NCBI GenBank assembly: GCA_035906255.1
Contig: JAMIFM010000018.1
Coordinates: 62,001-126,000, forward strand
From: SB11 sp035906255
Lineage (GTDB): Bacteria > Bacteroidota > Bacteroidia > UBA8524
Length of the DNA: 64,000 bases
Direction: 5' to 3'
The translations under genes and the position numbers were made by a program. The notes beneath the pieces were generated by a model that was given only the letters and a program-made list of their open reading frames with translations, did not search any database and had not been told where the DNA came from. Positions within the stretch are counted from its first letter, which is position 1. Each line of letters starts with the position of its first letter. This document shows positions 51,072 through 60,731 of this stretch, one piece after another.

Positions 51072-51257
51072 ATGAACTTTTTTAGCAAACACAAGCTAAC
51101 CCTTATTGGTATTGCTGTAGGTGCGGTTGCAGGTTTTTTATACTGGAATTTTGTGGGTTGTGATAGCGGTTCGTGTGCTATTACCTCAAAACCGTTCAAT
51201 AGTTCTGCCTACGGTGCAATGATGGGTGGCTTGCTGTTCTCGATATTTAAAAAGTAA
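51072..51257 (+). CDS. DUF6132-type small membrane protein
   Basis: The 61-residue protein (MNFFSKHKLTLIGIAVGAVA...) has two hydrophobic segments flanking VGCDSGSCAITSKPFNSSAY. The CDSGSC and GAMMGGLL pattern is that of DUF6132. The ATG at 51072 is preferred to the frame start at 51057. It ends 1 base before the thioredoxin start codon, so the two are coupled and may form a thiol module. Confidence 0.75.
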   Translation: MNFFSKHKLTLIGIAVGAVAGFLYWNFVGCDSGSCAITSKPFNSSAYGAMMGGLLFSIFKK

Positions 51258-51258
51258 G

Positions 51259-51555
51259 ATGAAAACGTTTCAAGAATTAATAAATTCAGACACCCCTGTT
51301 TTGGTTGATTTTTCAGCCGAATGGTGTGGCCCATGTAAAACAATGGCTCCCATTTTAAAAGACGTGGCAGGGAAAATTGGTGATAAAGCCAAAATTATTA
51401 AAGTAGATGTTGACAAGAATCCGCAAGCTGCACAAGCCTTTAATGTGCAAGGAGTACCTACCTTTATATTGTTTAAAAACGGTGAAGTAAAGTGGAGGCA
51501 ATCAGGGGCTATGCCTGCCCACGTACTTGAGCAGGCCATTACACAAAACAGCTAA
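51259..51555 (+). CDS. Thioredoxin
   Basis: The 98-residue protein has the active site WCGPC in FSAEWCGPCKTMAP and the cis-proline loop GVPTFILF. It reduces protein disulfides in the cytoplasm as it lacks a signal peptide. The ATG at 51259 follows the DUF6132 stop directly. An upstream in-frame start at 51226 would overlap that gene. Confidence 0.92.
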   Translation: MKTFQELINSDTPVLVDFSAEWCGPCKTMAPILKDVAGKIGDKAKIIKVDVDKNPQAAQAFNVQGVPTFILFKNGEVKWRQSGAMPAHVLEQAITQNS

Positions 51556-51557
51556 GG

Positions 51558-54089
51558 TTATAGCCTTACGCGCAACGCTACCGTTACGTTTATGCCCGGT
51601 GCACTAATACCCGAAGCAAACACACGGTAATTTTGGTCTAAGATATTTTCTACCCCCAACTGGAAAGTTGTAAACTGATTAATGGAATACGCCCCGCGTA
51701 TGTTTAGGGTGTACCATGCTGGCATACCTTCGGCGGTAGCATCGTATTGGTTGTCTTCACCCAATAAATTATAATCGGTCAGTTTTTTAGCCCCGTTAAA
51801 CAGGGTAAACAACTCCAAATTAATCTTATTGTGAAGCCACCTAACACCGGCACGTCCGTATATAGGTGCAATATGGTCTAAGGGGTAATCAGTACTGTCG
51901 GTTTTTACTCTGCCGTAGGTATAATTCACAGCTCCGTTCAGTTCAAAATCTTTCGCAAATGCCCAACGAGCCACCAGCGACGCTCCATACAAATAAGCTT
52001 CGTTTGCGTTTTGGGCAGCATACACACGGCTCATAGTACCGTCGTAGCTTGCGCTGTCGTTGCCGTTTAACTGATAAGGCAGGGTAACAATGGCATTGTT
52101 GTATAAAGTGTACCAGCCCGTAGCTTCAATTATCGTACGCGTGCCAAATTGTTTAGAAGCTTTTAACTCAGCATTGTAGGTGTGTTCAGCTTTTAAATCA
52201 GGATTGGGAACAATTACCAATTTCTTTTTAGGGTCAGAGTCAAACACTTTACCCATATCATCTACGTTGGGTGCTCGGAAGCCTGTGGCGACAAGAGCGG
52301 TAAACCGCCAGCCTCTATTTCCGTTATATACAATACCCAATTGGCCGTTTATAGAGCTATTGGTTTGCTTGGCTGATGTGAATGGGAACTTAGTAATAGA
52401 AGTATCCGAAAAATCAGCGTTGAGGGTAATGAAGTTTCCGCGTATTCCGGCATTCAACACCCAATGGTTGCCAAACTCACGGTTTAGGGTAGCATACAGG
52501 GCACTGTAGAGCATATTACTACCACCGCCGGGATAACGGGTGGTGGCCTTGCCTTCAGTTCCGTTAATAATATTTACTGTTTTAGCAGTTGAGGTTATAT
52601 CGTTGTAATTCACTTCGGCACCGTAGCGTAGTTCGTTTTTACCGATGATTTCTTGAAAATCAGCGTTGATAGAGGCTACCTGCACCTTTTCGTAGCGGTC
52701 GGTGCGGTTTGTTTTTTGCCAGCCCCTTGTGTGGCGACTTTCTTTAATATTTTGCCACGATGCGGTAATACGGCCGTATTCGCGGTACACTTTAGTTTCT
52801 CGTGTAGGGGTTGATTCTGTAACAACATTCCTTGATAGTTTGGCTGTGTAAGCCAGCATAATGCGTTCTTCAGGGCCATAAAACCATTCAGCATTTGTGT
52901 ACCTGTTTGTAGTTGGGTTTTCATTCAAAAAACGGTTAGCGGCTATTTTTGCATTTCCCCCTGAGTCCGTTAAACTCATACGGTCATAGCGGGGTACATT
53001 TCCTGTGGTTGAATATTGGAAGTTGATAAGGTGTGAAACATCTCCTGTTTTAAATTTCAGTTTTTGAATAACATCCAATTGCTCATACCCCGATGCTGTT
53101 TGCACCAACGGGTTGTGGTTGGCAAGCATTGTATCGCGGTCGTTAATACGTTGATAAAAATAAGCGTTTTTCCATGCTTCACGGTCGCCCGAAAGGCCTA
53201 CTGAACCTTGCCTTAAATCGCCGTATTGGCTGTATGAAAAGCTTGAAAACCAAGCTACTTTGTCCCAGCCTAAATTAAAATTAAAATTGCCTGAAAGCTG
53301 ATTGGCCGCCGTTGCGTACCGTGCCATAGCCCCTGCATGAAGACGAGCCTTAACGGTGTCGGTAGGGCTTCTGTATATCGGGTCTTGCGTCATAAAGTGC
53401 ATTACCCCGCCCAACGCATCGCTACCATACACAACACTGCCCGGGCCTTGTACAATTTCTACACGGTCAAGTATGTTGTTATCAATGCGGAGCACATTTT
53501 GCAAATGGCCGCCCCTGTATATGGCATTGTTCATTCGCACCCCATCCACTACAATCAGCACTTTGTTTGCTTCAAAACCGCGCATTATGGGGCTACCGCC
53601 ACCCAATTGGCTGCGCTGCACCAGCACATTTCCGTTGTCTTGCAGCAAATCGGCTGAGTTTGGCTGCGAGGCAAATGCTATATCACGTTGCTGCAATACA
53701 ATAATACTTTGGGCAACGTCTTTCTTTTTCTCAGTGAATTTTGATGCTGAAACCACCACCTCCTCTACCTCTAAGGGTTTGGAAACCAGCTTTATTTTCA
53801 GTTGCAGTACAGGTACTTGGATGTTAGGTATTGTTACATTTTTAAACCATTCATCGTTGTAGCCTTCTGACGAAACCCTAATAGAATCATACGCGTTTAA
53901 ATCTTCTTGACTAAGTGTATCGTTAAGCAAATAAAGGGTGTTGCTTTTTTTACCGTGTACCTTATAGGTTAATATATCGGCTTTGGTGAGGTCGTCAACA
54001 GGCTGGATTTTTACCTTTTGACCTGATACATAGTGGGCTACAAATAAAAAAAGCAGTGCTGACACTGCTTTTGCTATACCTGATTTCAT
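51558..54089 (-). CDS. TonB-dependent receptor
   Basis: The 843-residue protein has a signal peptide (MKSGIAKAVSALLFLFVAHY, ending GQ), a plug domain (QSIIVLQQRDIAFASQPNSA...PIMRGFEANKVLIVVDGVRM...GPGSVVYGSDALGG) and a long beta barrel ending in VALRVRL. It imports a substrate across the outer membrane, powered by TonB. The RGFEANKVLIVVDGVRMNNA plug is typical of hemoglobin/cobalamin-type receptors, but the substrate is not defined. It is convergent with the thioredoxin gene, 2 bases apart. Confidence 0.92.
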   Translation of the reverse strand: MKSGIAKAVSALLFLFVAHYVSGQKVKIQPVDDLTKADILTYKVHGKKSNTLYLLNDTLSQEDLNAYDSIRVSSEGYNDEWFKNVTIPNIQVPVLQLKIKLVSKPLEVEEVVVSASKFTEKKKDVAQSIIVLQQRDIAFASQPNSADLLQDNGNVLVQRSQLGGGSPIMRGFEANKVLIVVDGVRMNNAIYRGGHLQNVLRIDNNILDRVEIVQGPGSVVYGSDALGGVMHFMTQDPIYRSPTDTVKARLHAGAMARYATAANQLSGNFNFNLGWDKVAWFSSFSYSQYGDLRQGSVGLSGDREAWKNAYFYQRINDRDTMLANHNPLVQTASGYEQLDVIQKLKFKTGDVSHLINFQYSTTGNVPRYDRMSLTDSGGNAKIAANRFLNENPTTNRYTNAEWFYGPEERIMLAYTAKLSRNVVTESTPTRETKVYREYGRITASWQNIKESRHTRGWQKTNRTDRYEKVQVASINADFQEIIGKNELRYGAEVNYNDITSTAKTVNIINGTEGKATTRYPGGGSNMLYSALYATLNREFGNHWVLNAGIRGNFITLNADFSDTSITKFPFTSAKQTNSSINGQLGIVYNGNRGWRFTALVATGFRAPNVDDMGKVFDSDPKKKLVIVPNPDLKAEHTYNAELKASKQFGTRTIIEATGWYTLYNNAIVTLPYQLNGNDSASYDGTMSRVYAAQNANEAYLYGASLVARWAFAKDFELNGAVNYTYGRVKTDSTDYPLDHIAPIYGRAGVRWLHNKINLELFTLFNGAKKLTDYNLLGEDNQYDATAEGMPAWYTLNIRGAYSINQFTTFQLGVENILDQNYRVFASGISAPGINVTVALRVRL

Positions 54090-54095
54090 AAAGGG

Positions 54096-54545
54096 TTATT
54101 GCAAAATGGATTTCAATATAGCAGAAATTATTTTACCGTCTGCTTTTCCGCCCATTTCTTTCATTGCCAAGGGCATTACTTTGCCTGTATCGGCAGGTGT
54201 TTTAGCACCTGTTTCGGCCACTATGCGTTTAATTATAATGGTGATTTCTTCTTCACTCATTTGCTTGGGTATGTATTCTTCAAGCACAGCTAACTCTTCG
54301 CTTTCTTTTTGCGCCAAATCATTTCTGTTTTGTGTGGAAAAAATATCAATAGAGTCTTTGCGCTGCTTGGCAAGCTTTTGCAAAGCTTTCATATACTCAT
54401 CGTCAGTAGGGGGTGCTTGTCTTCCTTCTTGGGTATTCAGCAACAACAAGGCTGCTTTCATGCCTTGCAATGTACGTGTACGTGCGGCATCGCGTGCTTT
54501 CATCGATGCCATTAAATCGGTACTTATTTTATCAAATAGCGACAT
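54096..54545 (-). CDS. GatB/YqeY-domain protein
   Basis: The 149-residue protein matches YqeY: MSLFDKISTDLMASMKARDA, the LRTLQGMKAALL pattern in altered form, LEEYIPKQMSEEEI and a C-terminal GKIISAILKSIL. YqeY resembles the tail domain of GatB. Its function is not settled. It lies between the ComA-type gene and the TonB receptor, both on the same strand. Confidence 0.9.
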   Translation of the reverse strand: MSLFDKISTDLMASMKARDAARTRTLQGMKAALLLLNTQEGRQAPPTDDEYMKALQKLAKQRKDSIDIFSTQNRNDLAQKESEELAVLEEYIPKQMSEEEITIIIKRIVAETGAKTPADTGKVMPLAMKEMGGKADGKIISAILKSILQ

Positions 54546-54559
54546 CTTAATATCTCCTC

Positions 54560-55333
54560 TTATTTTTCTAAGTATGAATGAAATGTATCACCTCTTAGGC
54601 CAATGCGCATGGTTTCTAAGGGGATTACTTCATTAGGGGCAATGTTGCCAAGGCTCACATTTGCTCCGTATTGTTTTATAAACCAAAGTTGCTGGCCTTT
54701 TTGGGGGGCTTCCCAAATAATTTTTTCCTGCGGTATGCGGGTTAGTATTTCTTCAATCAAACCTGAGCGTACTTCCCCTGTTCCCCTAAAAATGCCTACG
54801 TTACCGCTTTCGCGGGCTTCTGCTATTACCTTCCACACGCCCGCCTCAATTTCCTTTGTCATCATATCAATCCACTTATACGGAGGAATGATTTTTTCAG
54901 CATCTTTTGAGCCTACCTCTGATATAACAATAAAATCCTGCGATAAACGGCGGATGTAATTGCACTTGTCTTCCTGCGTCATATCCAACGAGCCGTCAGA
55001 TATTTCGAGGTGTTTAAGATTATACTTTTTTAATAAATCAATGTAATCGTTTAATTGATTTCGTACCAAAAAAGCCTCAAACAAAGTGCCGCCAAAAAAC
55101 ACAGGGATGCCTGCTTCTTGGTAAAAAGCAATTTTTTTATCAAGGTTTGGGGAGATGATAGAAGTTCCGAACCCAAGTTTAATCAAATCAACATAGCCGG
55201 AAGTCATTTCTATGAAGTCTTCGGCTTCACGCAAACTAAGCCCCTTATCCATTACCATGGTTAGGCCGCTGTTGCGGGGTTTTTCACTTCGTGCGGGTAG
55301 TTGGCTAAGTGTGAAATTATACAAGTTTGGCAT
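54560..55333 (-). CDS. Phosphosulfolactate synthase (ComA) family protein
   Basis: The protein is a TIM barrel of the ComA family, with GLTMVMDKGLSLREAEDFIE, KLGFGTSIIS, GGTLFEAFL, LEISDGSLDM and GLRGDTFH. ComA adds sulfite to phosphoenolpyruvate in coenzyme M synthesis of archaea. In Bacteroidota the product could feed sulfolactate or sulfonolipid metabolism, but that is inference. The ATG at 55333 is used, since the earlier in-frame TTG at 55342 overlaps a TACATTTG promoter-like box. Confidence 0.85.
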   Translation of the reverse strand: MPNLYNFTLSQLPARSEKPRNSGLTMVMDKGLSLREAEDFIEMTSGYVDLIKLGFGTSIISPNLDKKIAFYQEAGIPVFFGGTLFEAFLVRNQLNDYIDLLKKYNLKHLEISDGSLDMTQEDKCNYIRRLSQDFIVISEVGSKDAEKIIPPYKWIDMMTKEIEAGVWKVIAEARESGNVGIFRGTGEVRSGLIEEILTRIPQEKIIWEAPQKGQQLWFIKQYGANVSLGNIAPNEVIPLETMRIGLRGDTFHSYLEK

Positions 55334-55393
55334 ACAGGGCAAATGTATTGGTTTTGCCTAAATAAATATAGTAAAGGGTAATGAAACCACCGA

Positions 55394-56791
55394 TTACAGG
55401 TATGAATTAATGGTGGTTTGTATAGCTATTGAATCTTTAAATGCAGGTGCATACTCAAAAAACAAGTGGTGCTCGGCTGCATTTGTTTCTAATGCTGTTT
55501 GCAGGTTTTCAAGGCCTTTTACTGAGTTACCCGCGTTAAAGTAATAGGCTGCCAAACGATAGTAGGCTTGGTGGTATTCGTCAAAATACTTTAACGAGTT
55601 TTCAAGCAGTTCAATGGCTTCTTGGGTATTACCTTGTTTTATCAGCACAAACGACCAATCGAGCCATGTTTCATAGCTGTAAGGGTCTAAAGTGGTTGAT
55701 TTTTTATAGGCTTTTTCAGCGTCTTCAAAGTAATTAAGGTGATAATACACCCCACCCAGCGAAAACCAATATTCAGCATCGTCTTCTTCAAGGCTGATGG
55801 CACGTTTCATAAAGCTAAGGGCATCAAAATAGCGCTCTTCGGCTTCAAAGGTAATGCCTATACCAAACCATGCTTCGGCCAGTTTTGGGTTTAGCTTGGT
55901 AGCTTTTTTATAAAAGCTGCGTGCTTCTACCATCTGCTCCATTTTTTCGTAGCAGCTGCCAATATTGCAGTATATTATGGCATCAGGGCCTTCTAACTCT
56001 ATAGTTTGTTTGTAGCAGTCAACGGCCTCTTTGTATTTTTCCATTTCAACAAGGCAATTGCCTTTATTAAAATATGCTGAACTAAAGTTTTCGTTAATGG
56101 CTATTGAGAAATCATACGCCCAAATGGCTTTGTCGTATTTCTCAAGTTTATAAAGTATAGTGCCCAAGTTATACCAAGCGGCGTACGAGTATGGTTGTTG
56201 GTCGATATACTGTTCGTAAAAAATTACGCTGTCTTCCAAGCGATCCATTACCTCATAGCAATAAGCTACTTCATATAGTACCTGCTCGTTTTCGGGCTCA
56301 AGTTCTAAGATAGCTAATAACAAGTTTAAGGCTTCATCGTATTTACCCCAATTTTGATAGGCATAAGCCATATTAAGGTATATTTCAGCCTTTTCTTCAG
56401 TAAGTTCCAGTGCCTTGTTATAGTTATCAATCGCTTCTTCAAAATTTTCCATCTGGTCATACACTTCACCTTTCACTATAAATACTTCATAGTTATAAGG
56501 CTCCAGTGCTTCAGCTTTCTCAATGGCAGTGAGGGCATCTTCAAAATCACCCAACACGCAGCTTATTTGCGATTGCTTTAAATAAAAGATAACGTAGGCA
56601 GGGTATTGTTCCATTGCAAATTCAATCACTTGCAAGGCTTTCTTCAGTTTATTCTCGTTAAAATAATAATCTACCAGTTCCTCTAACTCATCGGGGTCAA
56701 AAAAGGCAGGCTCATTATTTTGCAACATCCGCTCATATCGTTCAGCATTTGACTGGATATCTTCTCCTAAAAAATCATCACCTTCCATCAT
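55394..56791 (-). CDS. TPR-repeat protein
   Basis: The 465-residue protein is built of about eleven tandem 34-residue TPR units (for example YFNKGNCLVEMEKYKEAVDC and YCNIGSCYEKMEQMVEARSF), very acidic and without a signal peptide. It is a scaffold for protein interactions in the cytoplasm. A TAGATTTG box lies on the minus strand at 56819-56826 upstream. Partner and pathway are unknown. Confidence 0.85.
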   Translation of the reverse strand: MMEGDDFLGEDIQSNAERYERMLQNNEPAFFDPDELEELVDYYFNENKLKKALQVIEFAMEQYPAYVIFYLKQSQISCVLGDFEDALTAIEKAEALEPYNYEVFIVKGEVYDQMENFEEAIDNYNKALELTEEKAEIYLNMAYAYQNWGKYDEALNLLLAILELEPENEQVLYEVAYCYEVMDRLEDSVIFYEQYIDQQPYSYAAWYNLGTILYKLEKYDKAIWAYDFSIAINENFSSAYFNKGNCLVEMEKYKEAVDCYKQTIELEGPDAIIYCNIGSCYEKMEQMVEARSFYKKATKLNPKLAEAWFGIGITFEAEERYFDALSFMKRAISLEEDDAEYWFSLGGVYYHLNYFEDAEKAYKKSTTLDPYSYETWLDWSFVLIKQGNTQEAIELLENSLKYFDEYHQAYYRLAAYYFNAGNSVKGLENLQTALETNAAEHHLFFEYAPAFKDSIAIQTTINSYL

Positions 56792-57087
56792 CGTCGTAAT
56801 ACAAATTAGTGGTATAACAAATCTAACTAATAATGTATGCTGATTGTTTTAAGAGCCTATTAAGTTATTTACCCTTAATCAACACCACATAAGTAGTAAC
56901 GTAATAGCATGTAGCAAATAGTATGCAAACAATTGTGCGTTAGTTAAAACAGCCATATTGTCGCAAAATGTTCTAATGGCAGGATACTACTACATTTATT
57001 AAGTATATATAAGCCATTATAGTGCCGAAAAATAAAAAAGGGGGCTTGCGGCCCCCTTTTTTTATAAATGGCTAAAAAATCGAATAC
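56792..57087. other. Intergenic region with terminator
   Basis: I see no gene. The region holds the promoter side of the TPR gene (TAGATTTG on the minus strand at 56819-56826) and the terminator of the Fn3/T9SS gene. Confidence 0.5.
57034..57062 (-). terminator. Intrinsic terminator of the Fn3/T9SS gene
   Basis: AAAAAAGGGGGC (57034-57045) pairs with GCCCCCTTTTTT (57051-57062) around a 5-base loop. It is 26 bases downstream of the gene's stop on the minus strand. Confidence 0.85.
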
Positions 57088-58632
57088 TTATTGTTTGATG
57101 AAAGGTATTGCCTGCATGGCATCAGTTCCTGCAATTACAGTGTAGTAGTTGCCTGCGGGTAGTTCGGCTACATTAATGGCAATGTTGTGTTTTGATGCTT
57201 CAAGTTTACCTGTGTAAACCTCAAGTACTTCACGGCCGCTAATATCTGTAACTGCAATGCGTACGTTTTGTGTTTGCTTCAATTCAAATTCAAACGAGGT
57301 TGAAGTGATTGCAGGGTTAGGGTATAATTTTGCTGTGAAAGCATTAACATCAGGATTGTTGATTGAAGTAGTCAAGTTCCAAAAGTATGACCAAGGAGAA
57401 AAACCGCCTGCGTTTTTAGCAACTACACGCCAGTAGAATACTTTATCATATACCAACGGGCTGTTGGTGGGAATGGTGTAAGTAGGTGTGGTAGTACCAA
57501 CCAAACGGGCAGTATCTGTAAATGAGTTGAATGTTGAAACGTGTAAATAGAAGCTATCAGCAGGATGAGGGCCGTTTTCTACCCATGTAAACGTTGGCCT
57601 GCGTGAGTGTTGTACGCTGGCTGTTTTTGGGGTAAGGTTAGTAGGCCTTTGCGGAGGTTCAACTGTTGAAGTGGTGAAACTGAAAGTATCAGAGTTGCGG
57701 CTGTAAAAATTATCGTCGTTACCGGCAGCTACCGTCCAGTAGTAGGTTGTATTTGGGTTAAGCAACCTGTTATTGTCTTGAAACCACAACATTGAGTTTT
57801 TGTCAGATGAATCGCTATAAACAATATTAGGTTTAGTAAGGTCGTGGTCAGTAGCAATTATGATACGGTAGCGTGTAGTTTGGTTAGATTCAGTCCAATC
57901 AAAAGTTGGGGTAAGGTATTGGTTTGTTGAACCATCGGCAGGAACAAGCAGTTTTGGTTTTGTTGGTGGGAAAAACGAAGCTTCAAAGTTAAACACGTTT
58001 GACCATGCTCCCCAGCCTGCTTCGTTTTCTGACCTCATACGCCAGTAGTAGATAGTTCCTGTTTTTAAGGTGTCGTATGAATATTCAAGAACATTTTTGC
58101 CGCTGTTTAGCACGCTATCAATACGCAAAGTATCAATAAAACCCGGTGTGGCAGACAATTGTATTTGGTAATTTGCGGCACGGGGAACGCTAGCCCATAT
58201 AAAATCGGGAAAAACGGGCGTGTTTTTAAAGTTGTTGGTGGGTTTTAGCAAGTTGGGAGCTAACGGAAGGTTATCAATAGTCCTGAAGCTGCTTCTTGCT
58301 GACCAAGGGCCTGCACCAATCATATCGATACCTTGTACACGCCAGTAGTAGTTTACGTAGTTTGCAAGTAAACCGCCGCGTAGTTTGTATAAAATGCTTG
58401 CCCCTTGTGTTGTATCAAATACAAGGTTGTTAAATGAAGTATCAGTTGCAATTTGTAGCCTGAAGCTATCAACAGTAAATGAGTTGTTCCAAATCAAGTT
58501 TTCGGTTAAGCTCACTTTGGTGGTTCCGTCAGCCGGAGAAGCGGGTGCAGGTGCTCCCGGTTGCGCATAAGCTGCGCCTCCAAAAAGTAAGGCAAAAGCA
58601 AGTAAAACTTTAGTAGTAGCTCTTTTCATCAC
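57088..58632 (-). CDS. Secreted Fn3-repeat protein with T9SS sorting domain
   Basis: The 514-residue protein has a signal peptide (MMKRATTKVLLAFALLFGGA, ending AQ). Four tandem fibronectin-like domains follow, each with YYWRV or YYWRM strands. The last 80 residues hold AKLYPNPAITSTSFEFELKQ and a beta-sandwich tail ending in IPFIKQ, a T9SS sorting domain. It is a surface or secreted adhesion-type protein of unknown ligand. Confidence 0.85.
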   Translation of the reverse strand: MMKRATTKVLLAFALLFGGAAYAQPGAPAPASPADGTTKVSLTENLIWNNSFTVDSFRLQIATDTSFNNLVFDTTQGASILYKLRGGLLANYVNYYWRVQGIDMIGAGPWSARSSFRTIDNLPLAPNLLKPTNNFKNTPVFPDFIWASVPRAANYQIQLSATPGFIDTLRIDSVLNSGKNVLEYSYDTLKTGTIYYWRMRSENEAGWGAWSNVFNFEASFFPPTKPKLLVPADGSTNQYLTPTFDWTESNQTTRYRIIIATDHDLTKPNIVYSDSSDKNSMLWFQDNNRLLNPNTTYYWTVAAGNDDNFYSRNSDTFSFTTSTVEPPQRPTNLTPKTASVQHSRRPTFTWVENGPHPADSFYLHVSTFNSFTDTARLVGTTTPTYTIPTNSPLVYDKVFYWRVVAKNAGGFSPWSYFWNLTTSINNPDVNAFTAKLYPNPAITSTSFEFELKQTQNVRIAVTDISGREVLEVYTGKLEASKHNIAINVAELPAGNYYTVIAGTDAMQAIPFIKQ

Positions 58633-58731
58633 ACAAAAATATTAAGTGGCGCAAAATAATTAATGATATACCATTTTCCAAATATACCTAACCTTTCGGC
58701 CGGTACAGTGTTTTATTCGTTAAACATTGGT

Positions 58732-59430
58732 TTACAGTATCCCCTCATCGGCAAAGCTGTAAAAACCTGTTTCGGCAACTATTATATGGTCAATCACTTT
58801 CACATCCAATAGTTTACCGGCTTCTTTCAAGCGGTTGGTTAGCAAAATATCTTCGTTGCTCGGTTTCAAACTGCCCGAAGGGTGGTTGTGAGCCAGTGCA
58901 ATGCTTGCAGCACCCTCATCAATCGCCACCCTGAATATTTTACGGGCATCAACAGCAGTGCTTGCCATTCCTCCCTCGCTCACCTGCCGTTCACCTATTA
59001 TTTTTAATCCTTGGTTTAGCAGCAGTATCCAAAACTCCTCGTGCATCAGGTCGGCCAGTTTGGGTTTAAACAATTCGTATATATCCTTGCTGTGGCCGAT
59101 TGATTTTTTCTGTTTCACCTCAGCTATTTGCCTTCTCCCGCCCAACTCAATGGCTGCAACAATACTTATTGCCTTTGCCTCGCCAATTCCGTCAATCTTT
59201 ACCAACTCTTTAACGGACATTTTAGCCAAATGGTTGATGTCGTCCCCACATTTTTTTAAAATTTCCCTCGCCAAATCAATAGCCGACTTTGATTTAGTAC
59301 CCGTGCTTATTAGTATTGCAAGCAGTTCGGCTTGTGATAATGTGCCTTTTCCGTGCAGCATTAATTTTTCTCGCGGGCGGTCTTCCTCTGCCCATTGCTT
59401 AATCGGGGTATATATTATTCTGTTCTCCAT
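58732..59430 (-). CDS. radC: RadC-family JAB1/MPN-domain protein
   Basis: The 232-residue protein has an N-terminal HhH region (SVKELVKIDGIGEAKAISIV) and a C-terminal JAMM motif in HNHPSGSLKPSNED, complete for zinc binding. RadC-family proteins are linked to DNA repair only by old naming. Their biochemical role is not settled. Confidence 0.93.
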   Translation of the reverse strand: MENRIIYTPIKQWAEEDRPREKLMLHGKGTLSQAELLAILISTGTKSKSAIDLAREILKKCGDDINHLAKMSVKELVKIDGIGEAKAISIVAAIELGGRRQIAEVKQKKSIGHSKDIYELFKPKLADLMHEEFWILLLNQGLKIIGERQVSEGGMASTAVDARKIFRVAIDEGAASIALAHNHPSGSLKPSNEDILLTNRLKEAGKLLDVKVIDHIIVAETGFYSFADEGIL

Positions 59431-59587
59431 ATACGGCTCCGGCAGTTTATCCGGTATGCTTTATACGCCTGTCTGCGTGTGGGTAAACGGTGGTAACTTA
59501 ACCACAAATAACCCACAACTGCCTTTGCGCTTTTGCATACGTTACATTTAATATTATTTTCGCACTATCTGCGTTTAGTAATAAGTA

Positions 59588-60445
59588 ATGGGTAAAAACA
59601 AAACATCGGGTTCATCGGCCATTCCTACCGTAATCAGTATTGCAATGGTGCTGTTTATGCTTGGGCTATTGCTGGTGGTGTTGTTTACAGCACGCAAGCA
59701 GTCTATAGCATTGCTTGAGAATGTTGAGATGACGGTGATGTTTAAGCCCGATGCTGATGAGGCTGAGGTTCAAAAAATAAAAGCGGCTATTGAAGGCAAC
59801 CAGAAGGTGAAAAGTGTGCAGTATCTTGATAAGGTTTCGGTGAACAAGGCTTTTTCTGATGAAATAGGGAAGGACTTTGTGGGTACAATAGGGTATTATC
59901 CACTGGGCAGTGAATTACGGGTGTATTTTAAGTCGGAATTTGCATCAGAAACCAACCTTATTGAGGTTAAAACTTCGTTGCTTGAGTACACATCGGTGCG
60001 CGATATTGTTTACAAAGCCAATTTACTGGATAAGATAAATGAAAACGTAAGCAAAATTGGAGGCATATTGCTGGCTCTTTGCGTTATCTTTTTATTGGTT
60101 TCCGTTACCTTAATCAACGGAACGATACGTTTGGGATTATTCTCTCAGCGTTTTTCAATAAAAACCATGCAGTTGGTGGGTGCTACCGATGGGTTTATTA
60201 TGCGTCCCTTTGTTGCAAAAGCTATTGTGCACGGTTTGTATGGTACGCTTATAGCTGTATTGTTGTTGGCTGCTGTGGTGTATGGCTTTTATATGTATGA
60301 GCAAGAGCTGGTGACTTACTTAAACTGGCTTGAGTATGCAATGGTGGGAGGGGCGTTGGCTCTTTTTGCCTTTTTGCTTACCCTTATAAGCAGTACTTTT
60401 GTAACCCGCAAATATTTGCGTATGCAAGTGGAGCGATTGTATTAA
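59588..60445 (+). CDS. ftsX: Cell division protein FtsX
   Basis: FtsX is the membrane subunit of the FtsEX complex that activates cell-wall hydrolases at division. The 285-residue protein has a first transmembrane segment (ISIAMVLFMLGLLLVVLF), a periplasmic domain, and three C-terminal segments with the FtsX domain (TIRLGLFSQRFSIKTMQLVG). FtsE is not in this window's neighbourhood. DUF3098, uppP and truB follow in the same direction. Confidence 0.9.
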   Translation: MGKNKTSGSSAIPTVISIAMVLFMLGLLLVVLFTARKQSIALLENVEMTVMFKPDADEAEVQKIKAAIEGNQKVKSVQYLDKVSVNKAFSDEIGKDFVGTIGYYPLGSELRVYFKSEFASETNLIEVKTSLLEYTSVRDIVYKANLLDKINENVSKIGGILLALCVIFLLVSVTLINGTIRLGLFSQRFSIKTMQLVGATDGFIMRPFVAKAIVHGLYGTLIAVLLLAAVVYGFYMYEQELVTYLNWLEYAMVGGALALFAFLLTLISSTFVTRKYLRMQVERLY

Positions 60446-60470
60446 TATTGAACTTGAAATAATTATCACA

Positions 60471-60731
60471 ATGTCTAAAGAAATTAAAACCGGCAGTACT
60501 AAAGAAGCCAAAAGTTTACATGGTGCACGCAGCTTTGTGTTTGGCAAAGAAAACTACATTTTGATGTTGGTTGGTATAGTAGTGCTTACCATTGGGTTTG
60601 CTTTGATGGCAGGGCCTGCCGAAGGTGATATTTTTGAAGCACGCCGTATTACCGTAGCTCCCGTTATTGTGATTGCAGGTTTTGTTATCGAAATCTTTGC
60701 GATTTTCAGAAAACCTAAAAACACTAATTAA
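60471..60731 (+). CDS. DUF3098 small membrane protein
   Basis: The 86-residue protein has two transmembrane segments (YILMLVGIVVLTIGFALMAG and APVIVIAGFVIEIFAIF) with FGKENY before the first, the DUF3098 pattern. It is typically encoded between ftsX and uppP in Bacteroidota, as here. The stop overlaps the uppP start by 1 base. Confidence 0.85.
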   Translation: MSKEIKTGSTKEAKSLHGARSFVFGKENYILMLVGIVVLTIGFALMAGPAEGDIFEARRITVAPVIVIAGFVIEIFAIFRKPKNTN

